This document shows, one piece after another, positions 1 through 9,157 of a stretch of 31,443 nt of DNA. The translations under genes and the position numbers were made by a program. This stretch comes from Scleroderma bovista (lineage: Eukaryota > Basidiomycota > Agaricomycetes > Boletales > Sclerodermataceae). The stretch lies in assembly GCA_037178675.1 (NCBI GenBank), contig JAYMGJ010000386.1, positions 1-31,443 of the forward strand, read 5' to 3'. The notes beneath the pieces were generated by a model. That model was not told where the DNA came from. It saw nothing but the letters and a program-made list of their open reading frames with translations, and did no database searches. Numbering within the stretch: the first letter of the stretch is position 1; the number at the start of each line of letters is the position of its first letter.

Positions 1-191
1 TAGTGGTATGTGTAATAAAATGTATATTAATGTGCTTATTTTGCTCATACTATCTTCACTCCTCAACACTGCCGCAGCACCAAAGCAGAGCGAGGTGCAT
101 CTTGTTATGATATATTTGTATATATGGTTTGGGCAAATTTGGTGATGTCTGACAAGGGTGCTTGTGCTTGACAGTGAATGGGAAAGGAAAT

Positions 192-1234
192 ATGACTGTT
201 CTTGCACTGTCCTCAATGACAATGCATGGCTCTCAAAATGTGCTCTTACTGTGAACACCAGCTGAAGGACTGGACACCTTTGAAGGTGCTTTCAATGCCC
301 ATGGCTATTTACCAATCTCTGTTCCTGTCCTGCAGACTGTCGCTGTCAATGTTGGAGATCTCTCGAGCAAGATCGCTGCTGGTCCTCAAAATCAAAGTCT
401 ATCTGGGGTTATCGTGACAAGCAAGTGGGGTCTGGAGGCTTGGAGTAATGTTGTGAAGAGTATAGTATCAGATGATCCTGGTCTGGTCCTAGGCAACTCA
501 GGTGAGTTTGAGCAGGGGACTGCTAGTTGTGGTCATCATGATTGGCATCATTTCCAGTGGATTGGACATCTGTGCCATTTTATGCTATTGGAGAGGCCAC
601 TGCGTCAGCTGCAGCAGACCTAAGGGCTGCATTGCCTTCTTGCCTTATCCCAGGCAATACTAGGGGACAAGCACAATTGGGGACTGCAGAGCAGCTTGCA
701 CACTTCATATTGAGTAATCTACCAGCACCAACAGATGGGAGCACAGTGAAAAAACTACTATATCTGACAGAAGACAAAAATCGCAACACTCTTCCAAACA
801 TATTGTCATCTGCAGGCATCGTTTTGGAGGTGTTGCAGGTCTATGCAATGCACGGTTCACCCTCATTTCTGCATGATCTCAAGACTGCAATCAAGAATGT
901 ACAAGCAGGTAAGTGACCCGTGGAAATGTTCAATTGATTGAAATGTAAACAAGGGGAATGTATAGATTTGTCACAGAGCTGGGGTTGGATTATCTTTTTT
1001 GCTCCCTCTGCAGCTGAACAGGTCTTACCTACACTATTAGAATGGTTCCAATTCCAGTATATCAATTCATCAACAGAGTTAGTGGGCAATAAACAGCCAG
1101 CCAGGATCACTGTGATTGGTCCTACAACAGTGTCGTTCATGCAAGATACATTGAAGTTGCATGTGGACGTTGTTGCACCAAGGCCGACATCCAAAGACCT
1201 CACAAGTGCCATTGCTGCATTCAACAGAACCTGA
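192..1234 (+). pseudogene. HEM4: Uroporphyrinogen-III synthase (HEM4), in-frame stop near the N-terminus
   Basis: HEM4 cyclises hydroxymethylbilane to uroporphyrinogen III in haem synthesis (family knowledge). Three exons fit: 192-501, 558-908 and 966-1234. Introns are 56 and 57 bp, with phases that close and a TGA stop at 1232-1234, giving about 309 residues, normal for a fungal HEM4. Recognisable blocks are VIVTSKWGLEAW (end of exon 1), VPFYAIGEATASA and LYLTEDKNRNTLPNIL (exon 2), and WIIFFAPSAAEQVLP plus ARITVIGPTTVSFMQ (exon 3). Odd: the frame has TGA at 252-254, within NVLLL-stop-TPAEG, where relatives usually have Arg, so CGA to TGA is the likely change. No in-frame Met follows until exon 2, so the protein could not start downstream and keep its first domain. 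It may be a recent pseudogene, a null allele or a sequence error. The family assignment is firm; the gene's status is not. Confidence 0.85.
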
Positions 1235-1530
1235 TCTATTTTCTTTTCGTTACTGTCTCGCATTTTGTGCACTAAACAGGTTTCCATCATCACTACTATA
1301 AATTCCATAACCCTTACATCTTCTCCCTTCCTCTTCACACAGTCACATTAGCCAGAAGTGTTATTATGCATGCTTGACAGATTTCAGTGATGCTTTGCCA
1401 ATCCAACAACACTTTTTCCAACTACATCCATTCCTTTCCTAGTACTATCCTTTTCTCCCCTCACCTGCCAATGGTCCCTGCTGACAATTTATCTGAGCTC
1501 AAAGGATGTTAGAGCTCTCATTCAGTCTAA
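1235..1530. other. Intergenic spacer, pyrimidine-rich
   Basis: No gene is visible. The stretch is rich in C and T, with repeated TTCC and CTTT runs around 1380-1470. That would suit the promoter of the KRE6/SKN1-like gene that follows, but no defined site can be named. Confidence 0.4.
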
Positions 1531-1993
1531 ATGGACTCTCCTTTACTATGGCAGGAATTTGGACCTGCAACATCCATGTCAAACTTGTTGATGCCCCAAG
1601 GCCAGCCCTGGTCACCATCACCTTATTTGGATGATCTTTTATTCCCATCTCTGAGCAGGTCTGCAAGTCCCTCATCTTCAACTGTGAGTGTTGCTATGAA
1701 GGTGAAGCATGCTTGCCGGTGTGTTTCTTTTGTAGAACTCATTGGACCAGGTGTGTGGGGTCACACATCCATATTTCCAAGTTCTGACCGACTACACAGT
1801 ACTCCATGAAACATCCTCAGGAATGGGGCACCCAGGCACTCACTATGGGCACACCAGAACCTGATGATTATCTTCACAATCCTGATCCTAAATGTGACCT
1901 CAAGTCTGACAAAGGCAGCCATATTTTCACCTGTCATGGTATTGCCAATCTAGGATGTCTCTTCATTCTTGCAGCAGGTCTCCTCTCTCTTTT
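1531..1993 (+). pseudogene. KRE6/SKN1-type beta-glucan synthesis protein, N-terminal remnant
   Basis: KRE6/SKN1 proteins are type II membrane proteins with a GH16-like lumenal domain, needed for beta-1,6-glucan in the fungal wall (family knowledge). The recognisable part is 1788-1993: TTQYSMKHPQEWG, then EPDDYLHNPDPK, then the hydrophobic membrane anchor GIANLGCLFILAAGLLSL, matching the family's cytosolic tail and single transmembrane helix in the usual order. The frame stops at a good donor, GTAAGT at 1994, as in an intron-bearing gene. No GH16 catalytic sequence follows; the DNA beyond is non-coding and then a transposon. A TGA at 1785-1787 lies just upstream of the recognisable part, so the link to the Ser/Pro-rich frame from 1531 (such as LSRSASPSSSTVSVAM) is uncertain. 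Most likely a truncated gene. Confidence 0.6.
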
Positions 1994-2396
1994 GTAAGTC
2001 TTGTTATTATGTAGATTACTTAAAGTTGTGACAGATGTTTCTCTTAGCATAATGCTAGTGTACTGCCCAACCCCTGAGTTATAGACACCCCATTTCACCC
2101 CTGAGTTATTGACATGTTAATAACTAGTTAATAACATGTCAATAACCCCTGGTGTTAATAACATTGGAGTTTTTTCATGGAGCCCTAAACCACACGTAAT
2201 GAACATTTATAGTACTGCTACACAGTTGAACTGACTCTCATTATAGTGGAACCACAAAGGCATATGCAGGATTTATAGATTGCCAAACATGATGAGATTT
2301 TATAGCATCACTACATAGACAAAGCGTCTCTCAATATTGTACATAGGTTTATGGCAGCATCCCACATTATATGTACCCTTGTTGCCATGGCTGAGT
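1994..2396. other. Non-coding stretch between the KRE6/SKN1 remnant and the mariner element
   Basis: It begins with a splice-donor-like GTAAGT and is AT-rich. It contains two copies of CCCCTGAGTTAT and a 42-bp near-palindrome. No continuation of the glucan-synthesis gene was found in any frame. Confidence 0.4.
2105..2146. repeat. 42-bp near-perfect palindrome (hairpin)
   Basis: The arms begin GTTATTGACATGTTA and close around a central ACTAGT. They mirror each other apart from a small A/T mismatch block in the middle of each arm. It could fold as a cruciform or be the relic of a MITE. No function can be assigned. Confidence 0.7.
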
Positions 2397-2398
2397 TA

Positions 2399-2478
2399 CA
2401 GCTGTTTGCATAAATAATGGTACTGGCATGTCGCAGCTGAGACAAACAAATGAGATAAGCAGTGATGGGACTTAGTAG
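2399..2478 (+). repeat. Left terminal inverted repeat of the mariner element
   Basis: Eighty bases, from CAGCTGTTTGCATAAATAAT to GGGACTTAGTAG. They match the complement of 5415-5494 with only a few differences, for example GCATGTCGC against GTGTGTCAC. Confidence 0.92.
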
Positions 2479-2549
2479 AACTTTGACTTTCAGTCACTGC
2501 TTGATCATTCTCATCAATGCCAACCGCAAGATATTGCATGATTTGAAGC

Positions 2550-3552
2550 TTGCTGCCCTTTGCCTTCATAGGCATTTCCCGGATGACTTTCTTTCGTGTC
2601 CAGAAGATCTTTCATGAAACTGGAGATGTTGTCAAGCCTCGAAGTGCCTACTGTGGTCGTCCTCAGATCCAGAACCATGCAGATGTCCATTATTTGATTG
2701 AACTCATCCAACATCATCCTGACTGGTTTCTCGATGAGCTCCAGGGGCTCTTGGAGCGAAACCACTTTATCAGTGTGCATTACACCACCATTCATCGAGA
2801 ACTTCTTCGAGCAGGAATTTCACTCAAGAAGCTTCATAAAGTAGCATCTGAGTGGAATGAAGATCTTCATGCCAACTTTATTTGGCGGATGGCCCGATAC
2901 AAGCCAGAAGAACTCATCTTCATTGATGAGACGAGCAAGGATGAGTGGACACCAGTGAGGAGGTATGGCTGTGCCCCAAGGAGCAAGCAGGCAAGCATTA
3001 TAGGTCCATTTGTTCATGGAAAGCGACTTGCAGCAGTTGCTGCAATGAGCACAGATGGTGTCATTGCTGGAAAGGCAGTCTTGGGTTCCTTTGACCGAGT
3101 TAGGTACATTGGATTCATTGAGTCGTTCATGGTGAGTATTTGGCTGGTAAACTGGCTATCCAGGCTAAACTACTGTCATGTACAGCTACCTTTGTGTACT
3201 CGATGGCCAGGCAAGCACAGTGTCCTTGTCATGGACAATGCACGCATCCATTATGGTGAGGAGATTTGTGAACTTGTCATGCAGCATGGTGCGTCCAATT
3301 CCATGACTACCTTGGACTTCCTCTAATAACAGTAATTCCGAAGGTGTACAGCTTGAATATTTACCGCCGTACTCCCCTGATTTGAACCCTATCGAAGAAG
3401 CCTTCTCACAGATCAAATCATGGATCCACCGCAACTGGGATGTTTTCTTTGCAGCAGAGGGAGATGGACTATTTTATGACATGCAAGAGGCACTGGATAT
3501 TGTCACCACTGATGACGCACAAAGCTACATTCAACATGCAGGTTATTTCTAG
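2550..3552 (+). CDS. Tc1/mariner (DD34E) transposase, N-terminus damaged
   Basis: This enzyme cuts and pastes the element at TA sites (family knowledge). The model is 2550-3131, 3186-3288 and 3344-3552, with introns of 54 and 55 bp whose phases close; stop TAG at 3550-3552. An HTH-type N-terminus (SRMTFFRVQKIFHETGDVV) is followed by the catalytic core. First D lies in LIFIDETSKDE, second D in VLVMDNARIHYG, and the E in YSPDLNPIEEAF, 34 residues after the second D. Removing the second intron restores QHG-VQLEYLPPYSP exactly. Upstream, about 2523-2565, another frame reads RKILHDLKLAALCLH, which is the usual family start. So there appears to be a frameshift, and perhaps a small deletion, in the first helix-turn-helix; the true ATG may be at 2517. 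Catalytic residues are intact, but the protein is probably not fully functional. Confidence 0.88.
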
Positions 3553-3624
3553 TTACACATTGCAGTGGTATGATACAATTGGGTTTTGTCATTTTTGTCC
3601 CCTGAATGTCATGTTATGAAAAAA

Positions 3625-5375
3625 TTATGCATTGCACCAACGGGAAACTGCATCTTTCAGCTGAGCAATCTCCCCATGAATAACACCAATTGCCTCCAGG
3701 TCTTGAATGGTTGCAAAATGAAGTGAATGAGAGACTGTATAGCCATTCTCAATGAGCTTGCACTGTAGGTCTTGAGAAATGTCATATGATACACAGAAGT
3801 CGTCAAGGGAAAGACAAGGGCCAAGAGACTGAAGCTGAGAGGGTGTCAGTAACATTGCAGCTGACAGCAACACAGGTTGGGTCTGGGTGAGTGGTGCTTG
3901 AGGTACTGTAGCTGCACCAGGATTGTGGAACATTTGGAACATTTCGGCAGGAAAATTGACATTGATAATGGGCCCACTTGATGTGGTGGCAGTGCCCAGT
4001 GTGGTGCTTGGTGCGGGTGCAGGTGCAGGTGCAGATGAATTCTGGGATTGTTTCGTGTGGGCTTGTTCTTGAAGCTCTTGACATCAAGCTGCGAGAAGTG
4101 TCAACTGTCCAAGGTTTTCGTCAGCAAGCACAGTATCGAACTCCTTATGGTTTGGAGGCATGTTGATTGTTGCAACCTGATCGCCTTTGAGCTATGCAGT
4201 AGTCTAAATGTCAGCATTTCAAATGCAATGGTAGTGTTCAAACCATGGCAGAAGCCCAGCATTCCAAGCGAGAAAATGTGAGTGGGATGTGTGTCCCATT
4301 TGCTGGATTGACATAGCAAAACCCACTTGAGCAAGCAGGTTTCTTGTTGCAAATATAGCGAGCACACAATAACTTGATGTTCTTATTGACAGGCTGGTTG
4401 GACTCATCAATATCGGCTGCCTTCGAACTCTGGACAGTATCATCATGTGCACGAATCTAACATAACGAGATCTTGGACTTACACGGCTCTTCTTTGTTGG
4501 CATTTTCTTCTGCTTCTTTGTTTTCTCATCTTCAGACAAGTCATTCTCACTGCCAGAAGTAGAACTGCTCCGAGTCTGCTTCATGTAGTAGTTTGATCAG
4601 TAATAACAGATACAAATGGACAAATACAATGAACCTTTTTGACTGCGGGTGCCCTAAGCTGCTGAATGTAGATATTTGCTTCGTAGTTCTTGGACTTCAT
4701 AGCACACTGAATGAGCTCAGCATAGCCTTCTTCATCGGTACTTGCAAGAGGAGTGGGTGAGACACAAGGAACTGAGAACAACACCTCGTAATCTTTGAAT
4801 GCAATGGTATCAGGGTGCAAAGTGGCATCAATTTTGATAAGAACTTGGGCCTTCCATGTATCAAAAGGGTGGTCGCTGTTGAGCTTGAGAAGGACACTCT
4901 TTCCATGGTGTTTCTTCAAGTCCTTGATATTCTCACCCACAGGAAACATTGTGAGGTTATACATGATCTTCTGCACCAGAGCAGGAACTGGAAGAGGTGC
5001 TGTTGAGACTGAATCTATGGCTTTGGATTTCTCTGCAATATGATCAGTCTAGATTGAACAAAATAGAGGGATCAGAATATGCATATATGCACTTTTCTTC
5101 ACAGTCTTGGCACTCTCGCTGGGTATATTGGACTCTACTGGTTCCCTTGACTGCCTTGATGCTTCTCCACTGATTTCTTTGTCAATGCTATCGTGCATGA
5201 GGGCTTGAATTACACTTGAGCATGATGTGGCAGGGTTGGCAATGGTAACATCAGATACATGAGGACTGGAGGGTTCTGGGGTGTCAAACTGCTCAACAAT
5301 AGTAGTATCTGGGTCATCTAAAAGGTCAATGTCATCCATGGCAGTAATTTTGCATGACTTGGTTGCACGGGCCAT
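3625..5375 (-). pseudogene. Accessory protein of the mariner element, with a SAM-like C-terminal segment
   Basis: I do not recognise a characterised homologue. Five exons fit on the minus strand: 5375-5093, 5032-4635, 4578-4483, 4429-4244 and 4176-3625. All phases close, for about 504 residues. Exon 1 is acidic and Ser/Pro-rich; exon 2 encodes a compact globular region (KIMYNLTMFPVGENIKDLKK onward). Exon 3 is a basic, Ser-rich linker with an NLS-like run (KKQKKMPTKKSR). Exon 4 has a Cys cluster, CARYICNKKPACSSGFC, followed by GTHIPLTF. Exon 5 has an Ala/Pro-rich linker and a helical segment with a SAM-like look (LDDFCVSYDISQDL through IGVIHGEIAQLKDAVSRW). Odd: TGA at 4084-4086 inside LTLLAA-stop-CQELQEQ, best explained as CGA to TGA. 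It converges on the transposase. A role in DNA binding or target choice is inference only. Confidence 0.72.
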
Positions 5376-5414
5376 GGACGATGACGGTGAGGCAACATGA
5401 CAACTTGATTCCCA

Positions 5415-5494
5415 CTACTAAGTCCCATCACTGCTTATCTCATTTGTTTGTCTCAGCTGTGACACACCAGTACCATTATTTATGCAAACAGCTG
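5415..5494 (-). repeat. Right terminal inverted repeat of the mariner element
   Basis: Inverted partner of 2399-2478. It ends ...AAACAGCTG and is followed directly by the duplicated TA at 5495-5496. Confidence 0.92.
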
Positions 5495-5496
5495 TA

Positions 5497-5863
5497 ATTT
5501 CACGTGGACCTTTGGCATGCATTCAAACCATCATATTTGTGGGTGACAAAAAAAGGACACTTTTCCAGTTGCAGTGGCCTTGCAGGGCAAGGTGATCATA
5601 GGAGGTAAACCCCTCCAGACACAATGCAAACCTTGGGACCTTTCCTCATGACTTCAATTCTTTGCCTCCCTTAGTAAACTCTCTTCACACCATCTCAACA
5701 CATGGCCCCAAGCACCAGGCAACCATAGTGTCTGTGCTGGTGTTCAATTCGCATCCTGTGTCAAGTTCTCACTTTCTTTCACCATGTTACTTAAAATTTG
5801 TTCGGACAGCTACCACCATGGACCTACTTGGGATTTCAGTCTGCTGGTTTCATTGGTGGTACA
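5497..5863. other. Unassigned DNA between the mariner element and copia A
   Basis: No gene, repeat or transposon end was recognised. Short frames exist but show no family motif and no splice pattern. This may be the host DNA into which copia A inserted. Confidence 0.35.
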
Positions 5864-6010
5864 TGTTGGCTATGAGCACAATGAATACAGGAAAAATTTC
5901 TATTTATCCAATCGGAGCTCAAGTGCCTATATACATACTGTGGTGCTAATCTACTCTGCTACCTATTTACACTCCGATAGTACAAGGTATGCTATAGCAC
6001 ATCTCCAACA
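5864..6010 (-). repeat. 3' LTR of copia A
   Basis: 147 bp, bounded by TGTTGG and CCAACA, which are inverted copies of each other. It lies directly downstream (minus strand) of a polypurine tract (complement of 6011-6017) and of the pol stop. The bases outside are GTACA (5859-5863), but the matching duplication at the other end lies outside the window. Confidence 0.75.
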
Positions 6011-6017
6011 CTCCCCC

Positions 6018-8350
6018 TCAAGCCAAAGTCATGCCAAGCTCTGCAGCATGTCATTTGTGCTTGTCTGTTACGACCATGTCCAACTCCGGGTCCTATCCGG
6101 TCACTCCGGTCACTTCGCAGCTTTACAGCTCAACTCCGGTCGCCCACCAGTTACTCCGGTCGCGCTCACGCAGATAACCTTCCGTTAAGCACGACCCTTG
6201 GTCTATGCTCTATTCGTTCGTTACCACACCTCGCCGTCAACCCTGCTTGGTCGTGAGTTCTCCGTGTACTTGTTATATCTCCTGCCTTGTATTATTTTCA
6301 CCGGACCTGATTTATTTTACCCGGACCTGACTTCATTTTCATCGGACCTGACCTAGTACTTTCTCCGGTTATCCCTTGTCCGCCCTTTGGGCTGTTTACT
6401 TGTCACCGTAAATACTCGTCCCTAGTTCTTACTTAGTATAAGTACTCTGTAGATTATCCTGTACACCTCAGTCTGAAATCAACCATAGTCTCTACTCCTG
6501 ATCTTGCCCGTCTCCGTCTCTGTCTCTGTCTCCCCTTCTTGACCGGAACCTACGCAAGGGATCAATGCTCGTTGTCCTTAGTCGTTGAATCCAAGCGGTC
6601 ACCAACTCCGGCCGGACTAATCCCTCGTCCAGCCCTCTGCCCTCTTCCTTCGTCCGCGCTCGTCCGGACTTGACCAGACCCCCTACCGGAGTAGACCCGG
6701 ACTTGACATTGTCTCTGGGTAATGCTTTAGTTAGTATGTTGGCAGTTTGTTGTTTATCTGTACAATGATGGATTGACACCTTATTCTGACCAATTTTCTC
6801 ATGTGTGTAGTGATAAGATATGTCGAAATGTTTGGTTCGAGTGTGGAATTGAGGGTTGTAGGCCAAGGCCCACACACCTTTGCTATCAGTGTAGAGGAGT
6901 ACAGGACCAGCTTGTTTATATGATTATATCCAAGTTCAGCATATAATTTTCTGAGCCAAATGCACTCGTGAGTGCCTCAAGCAAGAGTGGTGTACTTGGC
7001 TTCTGTTGTTGATAGCACAATTAATGTTTGCTTCTTTGAGCCCCAGACAATGGCACCACCTTGTGCCAGGAACACATATCCTGTTATAGATGCATGACCT
7101 TCAGTGTTGGCAAAGCTGGCATTGACATATCCTGTGATTATTTGTGTGGGTTGGATGCTTGTGTTTGCATTGTACATTATTCCACACTCTTTGGTACCTT
7201 GTAGATACCTTAAAATTATCTTTGCTGTGGTCCAATGTTGCAGATCTGGGTTTGCCGTGAATGAGGCTAGTCTATTGACAGAATAGGCAATATCTGGGCA
7301 TGTGGCAACTGCCACAAACATGAGTGACCCAATCAGAGATGCATAATGATTCTGATTCCATGGTTCCTGTTTTTCCTCATCGGGAAACAATTGAATTTTT
7401 GGGTCCATGGGAGTTTTTACACTGTTAGAACTTTCAAGTCCTTGGGTCTGTAGTAGGATAGACTCTATATACTTGGTTTGTGCAATAAGGAGAGTTCCAT
7501 TGGTCTGATCCCATGTGATTTCAATACCAACAATATTTTTGGGATCTCTGAGATCTGTAACATCAAACATGGATTGGATTTCGGCCTTTAGGGCATCCAT
7601 GAGGTCATGATTGGATGTGAATAATAGTAGATCGTCTACCCAGACAGTGATTATCGCTATCTTATCACCATCTTGCCTGGTATAGACACAAGGATATGAC
7701 CACAGGCATTTAAAGCCTTTCTCCAACAATCGTCCATTCAACTCGATGTTCCACTCTCTCCTGGACTGTTTCAATCCATACAACATTTTTATGAGTTGAC
7801 AGACGCGATGGGTGCCATCTTCGTAGCCCGTTGGCTGCCTCATGTATATTTCTTCTTTAAGTCACCCATTTAGGTAAGCACCTTTCACATCCATCTGTTG
7901 TATCTCCCAATCCTTTGAGATGGCTAATGCTAGCAATGCTCAGATTGTTTTGAGTTGCACAACAGGGGAGAAAGTATCTGTGTAATCCATCCCTGGTTTT
8001 TGTGAGTATCCTTTTGCCACTAGCTACACTTTATATTTTTCTAACTTGCCATCTTTACCATATTTGTGCACAAAAACCCACTTATTGTCTATGGCAGATC
8101 TCCCTTCAGGTAGATCTACTAACTCCCAGGTTTTCATATGCTCAAGTTGTTCTAATTCAGTTTGAATGGCTTTCTCCCACTCTGACCATTCAGGTGAGTT
8201 GCGTGTCTCTTTCAGTGACTTCAGATTCTCAGGTGTGGCACTACCTTCATCAATTGTTGTATATATTAATTCTGCCTGATTGACAGGTCTTTCGTCATCG
8301 GGTCCATCACTATCTGGATCCTGGATTAATTCAGGTATGCTGTCATATTC
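6018..8350 (-). pseudogene. Copia A pol: reverse transcriptase and RNase H
   Basis: This is the 3' half of a Ty1/copia polyprotein, interrupted by the solo LTR at 6067-6708. Read downward from 8350: SPEWSEWEKAIQTELEQLE and TWELVDLPEGRSAIDNKWVF (RT start), then LLALAISKDWEIQQMDVKGA, LIKMLYGLKQSRREW, the catalytic VWVDDLLLF, CPDIAYSVNRLASF, the RNase H block, QTANILTKALPRD and the end HAAELGMTLA. Stops include TAG at 8024-8026, where relatives have Arg (KYKARLVAKG), and TGA in TI-stop-ALLALA, likely CGA. The RNase H aspartates are lost: GYVNASFAN where GYSDADWAN is usual, and STTEAKY for STTEAEY. All fit C-to-T decay. Non-functional. Confidence 0.88.
6067..6708 (+). mobile_element. Solo LTR of the gypsy A family
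   Basis: 642 bp, the same length as the LTRs of gypsy A1 but in the opposite orientation (TGTTACGACC to GACTTGACA on the plus strand). It is flanked by a perfect 5-bp duplication, TTGTC (6062-6066 and 6709-6713). It interrupts the 3' end of copia A pol, which reads on cleanly across it. This is the usual product of LTR-LTR recombination of a full element. Confidence 0.93.
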
Positions 8351-8992
8351 TGTCAAGTCCGGGTCTACTCCAGTAGGGGGTCCGGTCAAGTCCGGACGAG
8401 CGCGGACGAAGGAAGAGGGCAGAGGGCTGGACGAGGGATTTGTCTGGCCGGAGTTGGTGACCGCTTGGATTCAACGACAAGGACGACATGCGTTGATCCC
8501 TTGCATAGGTTCCGGTCAAGGTGATAGAGACGGAGACGGAGACGGAGACAGGCAGAGACTGGAGTAGTGACTAAGTTGATTTCAGACTGAGGAGTACAGG
8601 ATAAACTACAGAGTACTTATACTAAGTAAGAACTAGGGTCGAGTATATACGGTGACAAGTAAACAGCCTAAAAGGCGGACAAGGGACAACCGGAGAAAGT
8701 ACTAGGTCAGGTCCAATGAAAATAAAGTCAGGTCCGGGTAAAATAAATCAGGTCCGGTGAAAATGCTACAAGGTATAGGATATATCGAGTTCACAGAGAA
8801 CTCACGTCAAGACAGGGTAAATGGCAAAGTGTGGTAATGAGCGAATGGAGCATAGACCAAGGGTCGTGCTTAATGGAAGGTTATCTGCGTGAGCGCGACC
8901 GGAGTAGGAGACGAGCAACCGGAGTAGAGCTGTAGAGCTGCAATGCGACCGGAGTGACCGGATAAGGCCCGGAGTTGGGCATGGTCATAACA
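8351..8992 (-). repeat. 3' LTR of gypsy A1
   Basis: Plus-strand ends are TGTCAAGTCC and CATGGTCATAACA. It is nearly identical to 15588-16229, with differences such as ACGACATGC against ACGACGTGC and GGTCATAACA against GGTCGTAACA. Confidence 0.95.
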
Positions 8993-9006
8993 GTATCCCC
9001 CTTTTA
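8993..9006 (-). promoter_or_regulatory. Polypurine tract of gypsy A1
   Basis: On the minus strand this reads AAAAGGGGGATAC, directly before the TGTTA of the 3' LTR. That is the standard place for the plus-strand DNA primer. The same tract sits beside the LTR of gypsy A2 at about 27549-27562. Confidence 0.75.
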
Positions 9007-9157
9007 GGGGCCGAACCCATGAGGCCCCAATGAGGCTGTCGTGTGGTCGCCTAGAACAATGCGGAGTCCGGAGTGATTGTCTGAGTACGAAATTTGGATC
9101 TATAAAGATCAAACCGGTTCTTGCTTTTACCCCCAGTTTCCTGCCATTAATCAAAAC

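Larger units (their letters stand above)
2399..5494. mobile_element. Tc1/mariner element with two convergent genes, 3,096 bp
   Basis: The element begins and ends with CAGCTGTTTGCAT and its complement. It is flanked on both sides by TA (2397-2398 and 5495-5496), the duplication expected for Tc1/mariner. Inside are a DD34E transposase on the plus strand (2550-3552) and a spliced accessory gene on the minus strand (5375 to 3625). The two stops are only 72 bp apart, so nearly all of the interior is coding. Most Tc1/mariner elements are 1-2 kb with transposase alone, so a second gene of greater length is notable. Confidence 0.92.

Noticed and set aside
841..1338. A 165-codon minus-strand frame opposite HEM4 exon 3
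   Set aside because: The plus strand encodes clear HEM4 blocks with proper splicing; the reverse frame has no recognisable feature.
5662..6188. Plus-strand frames over the copia A LTR and the start of the solo LTR
   Set aside because: They cross element boundaries (5864, 6010, 6067) and show no family resemblance.
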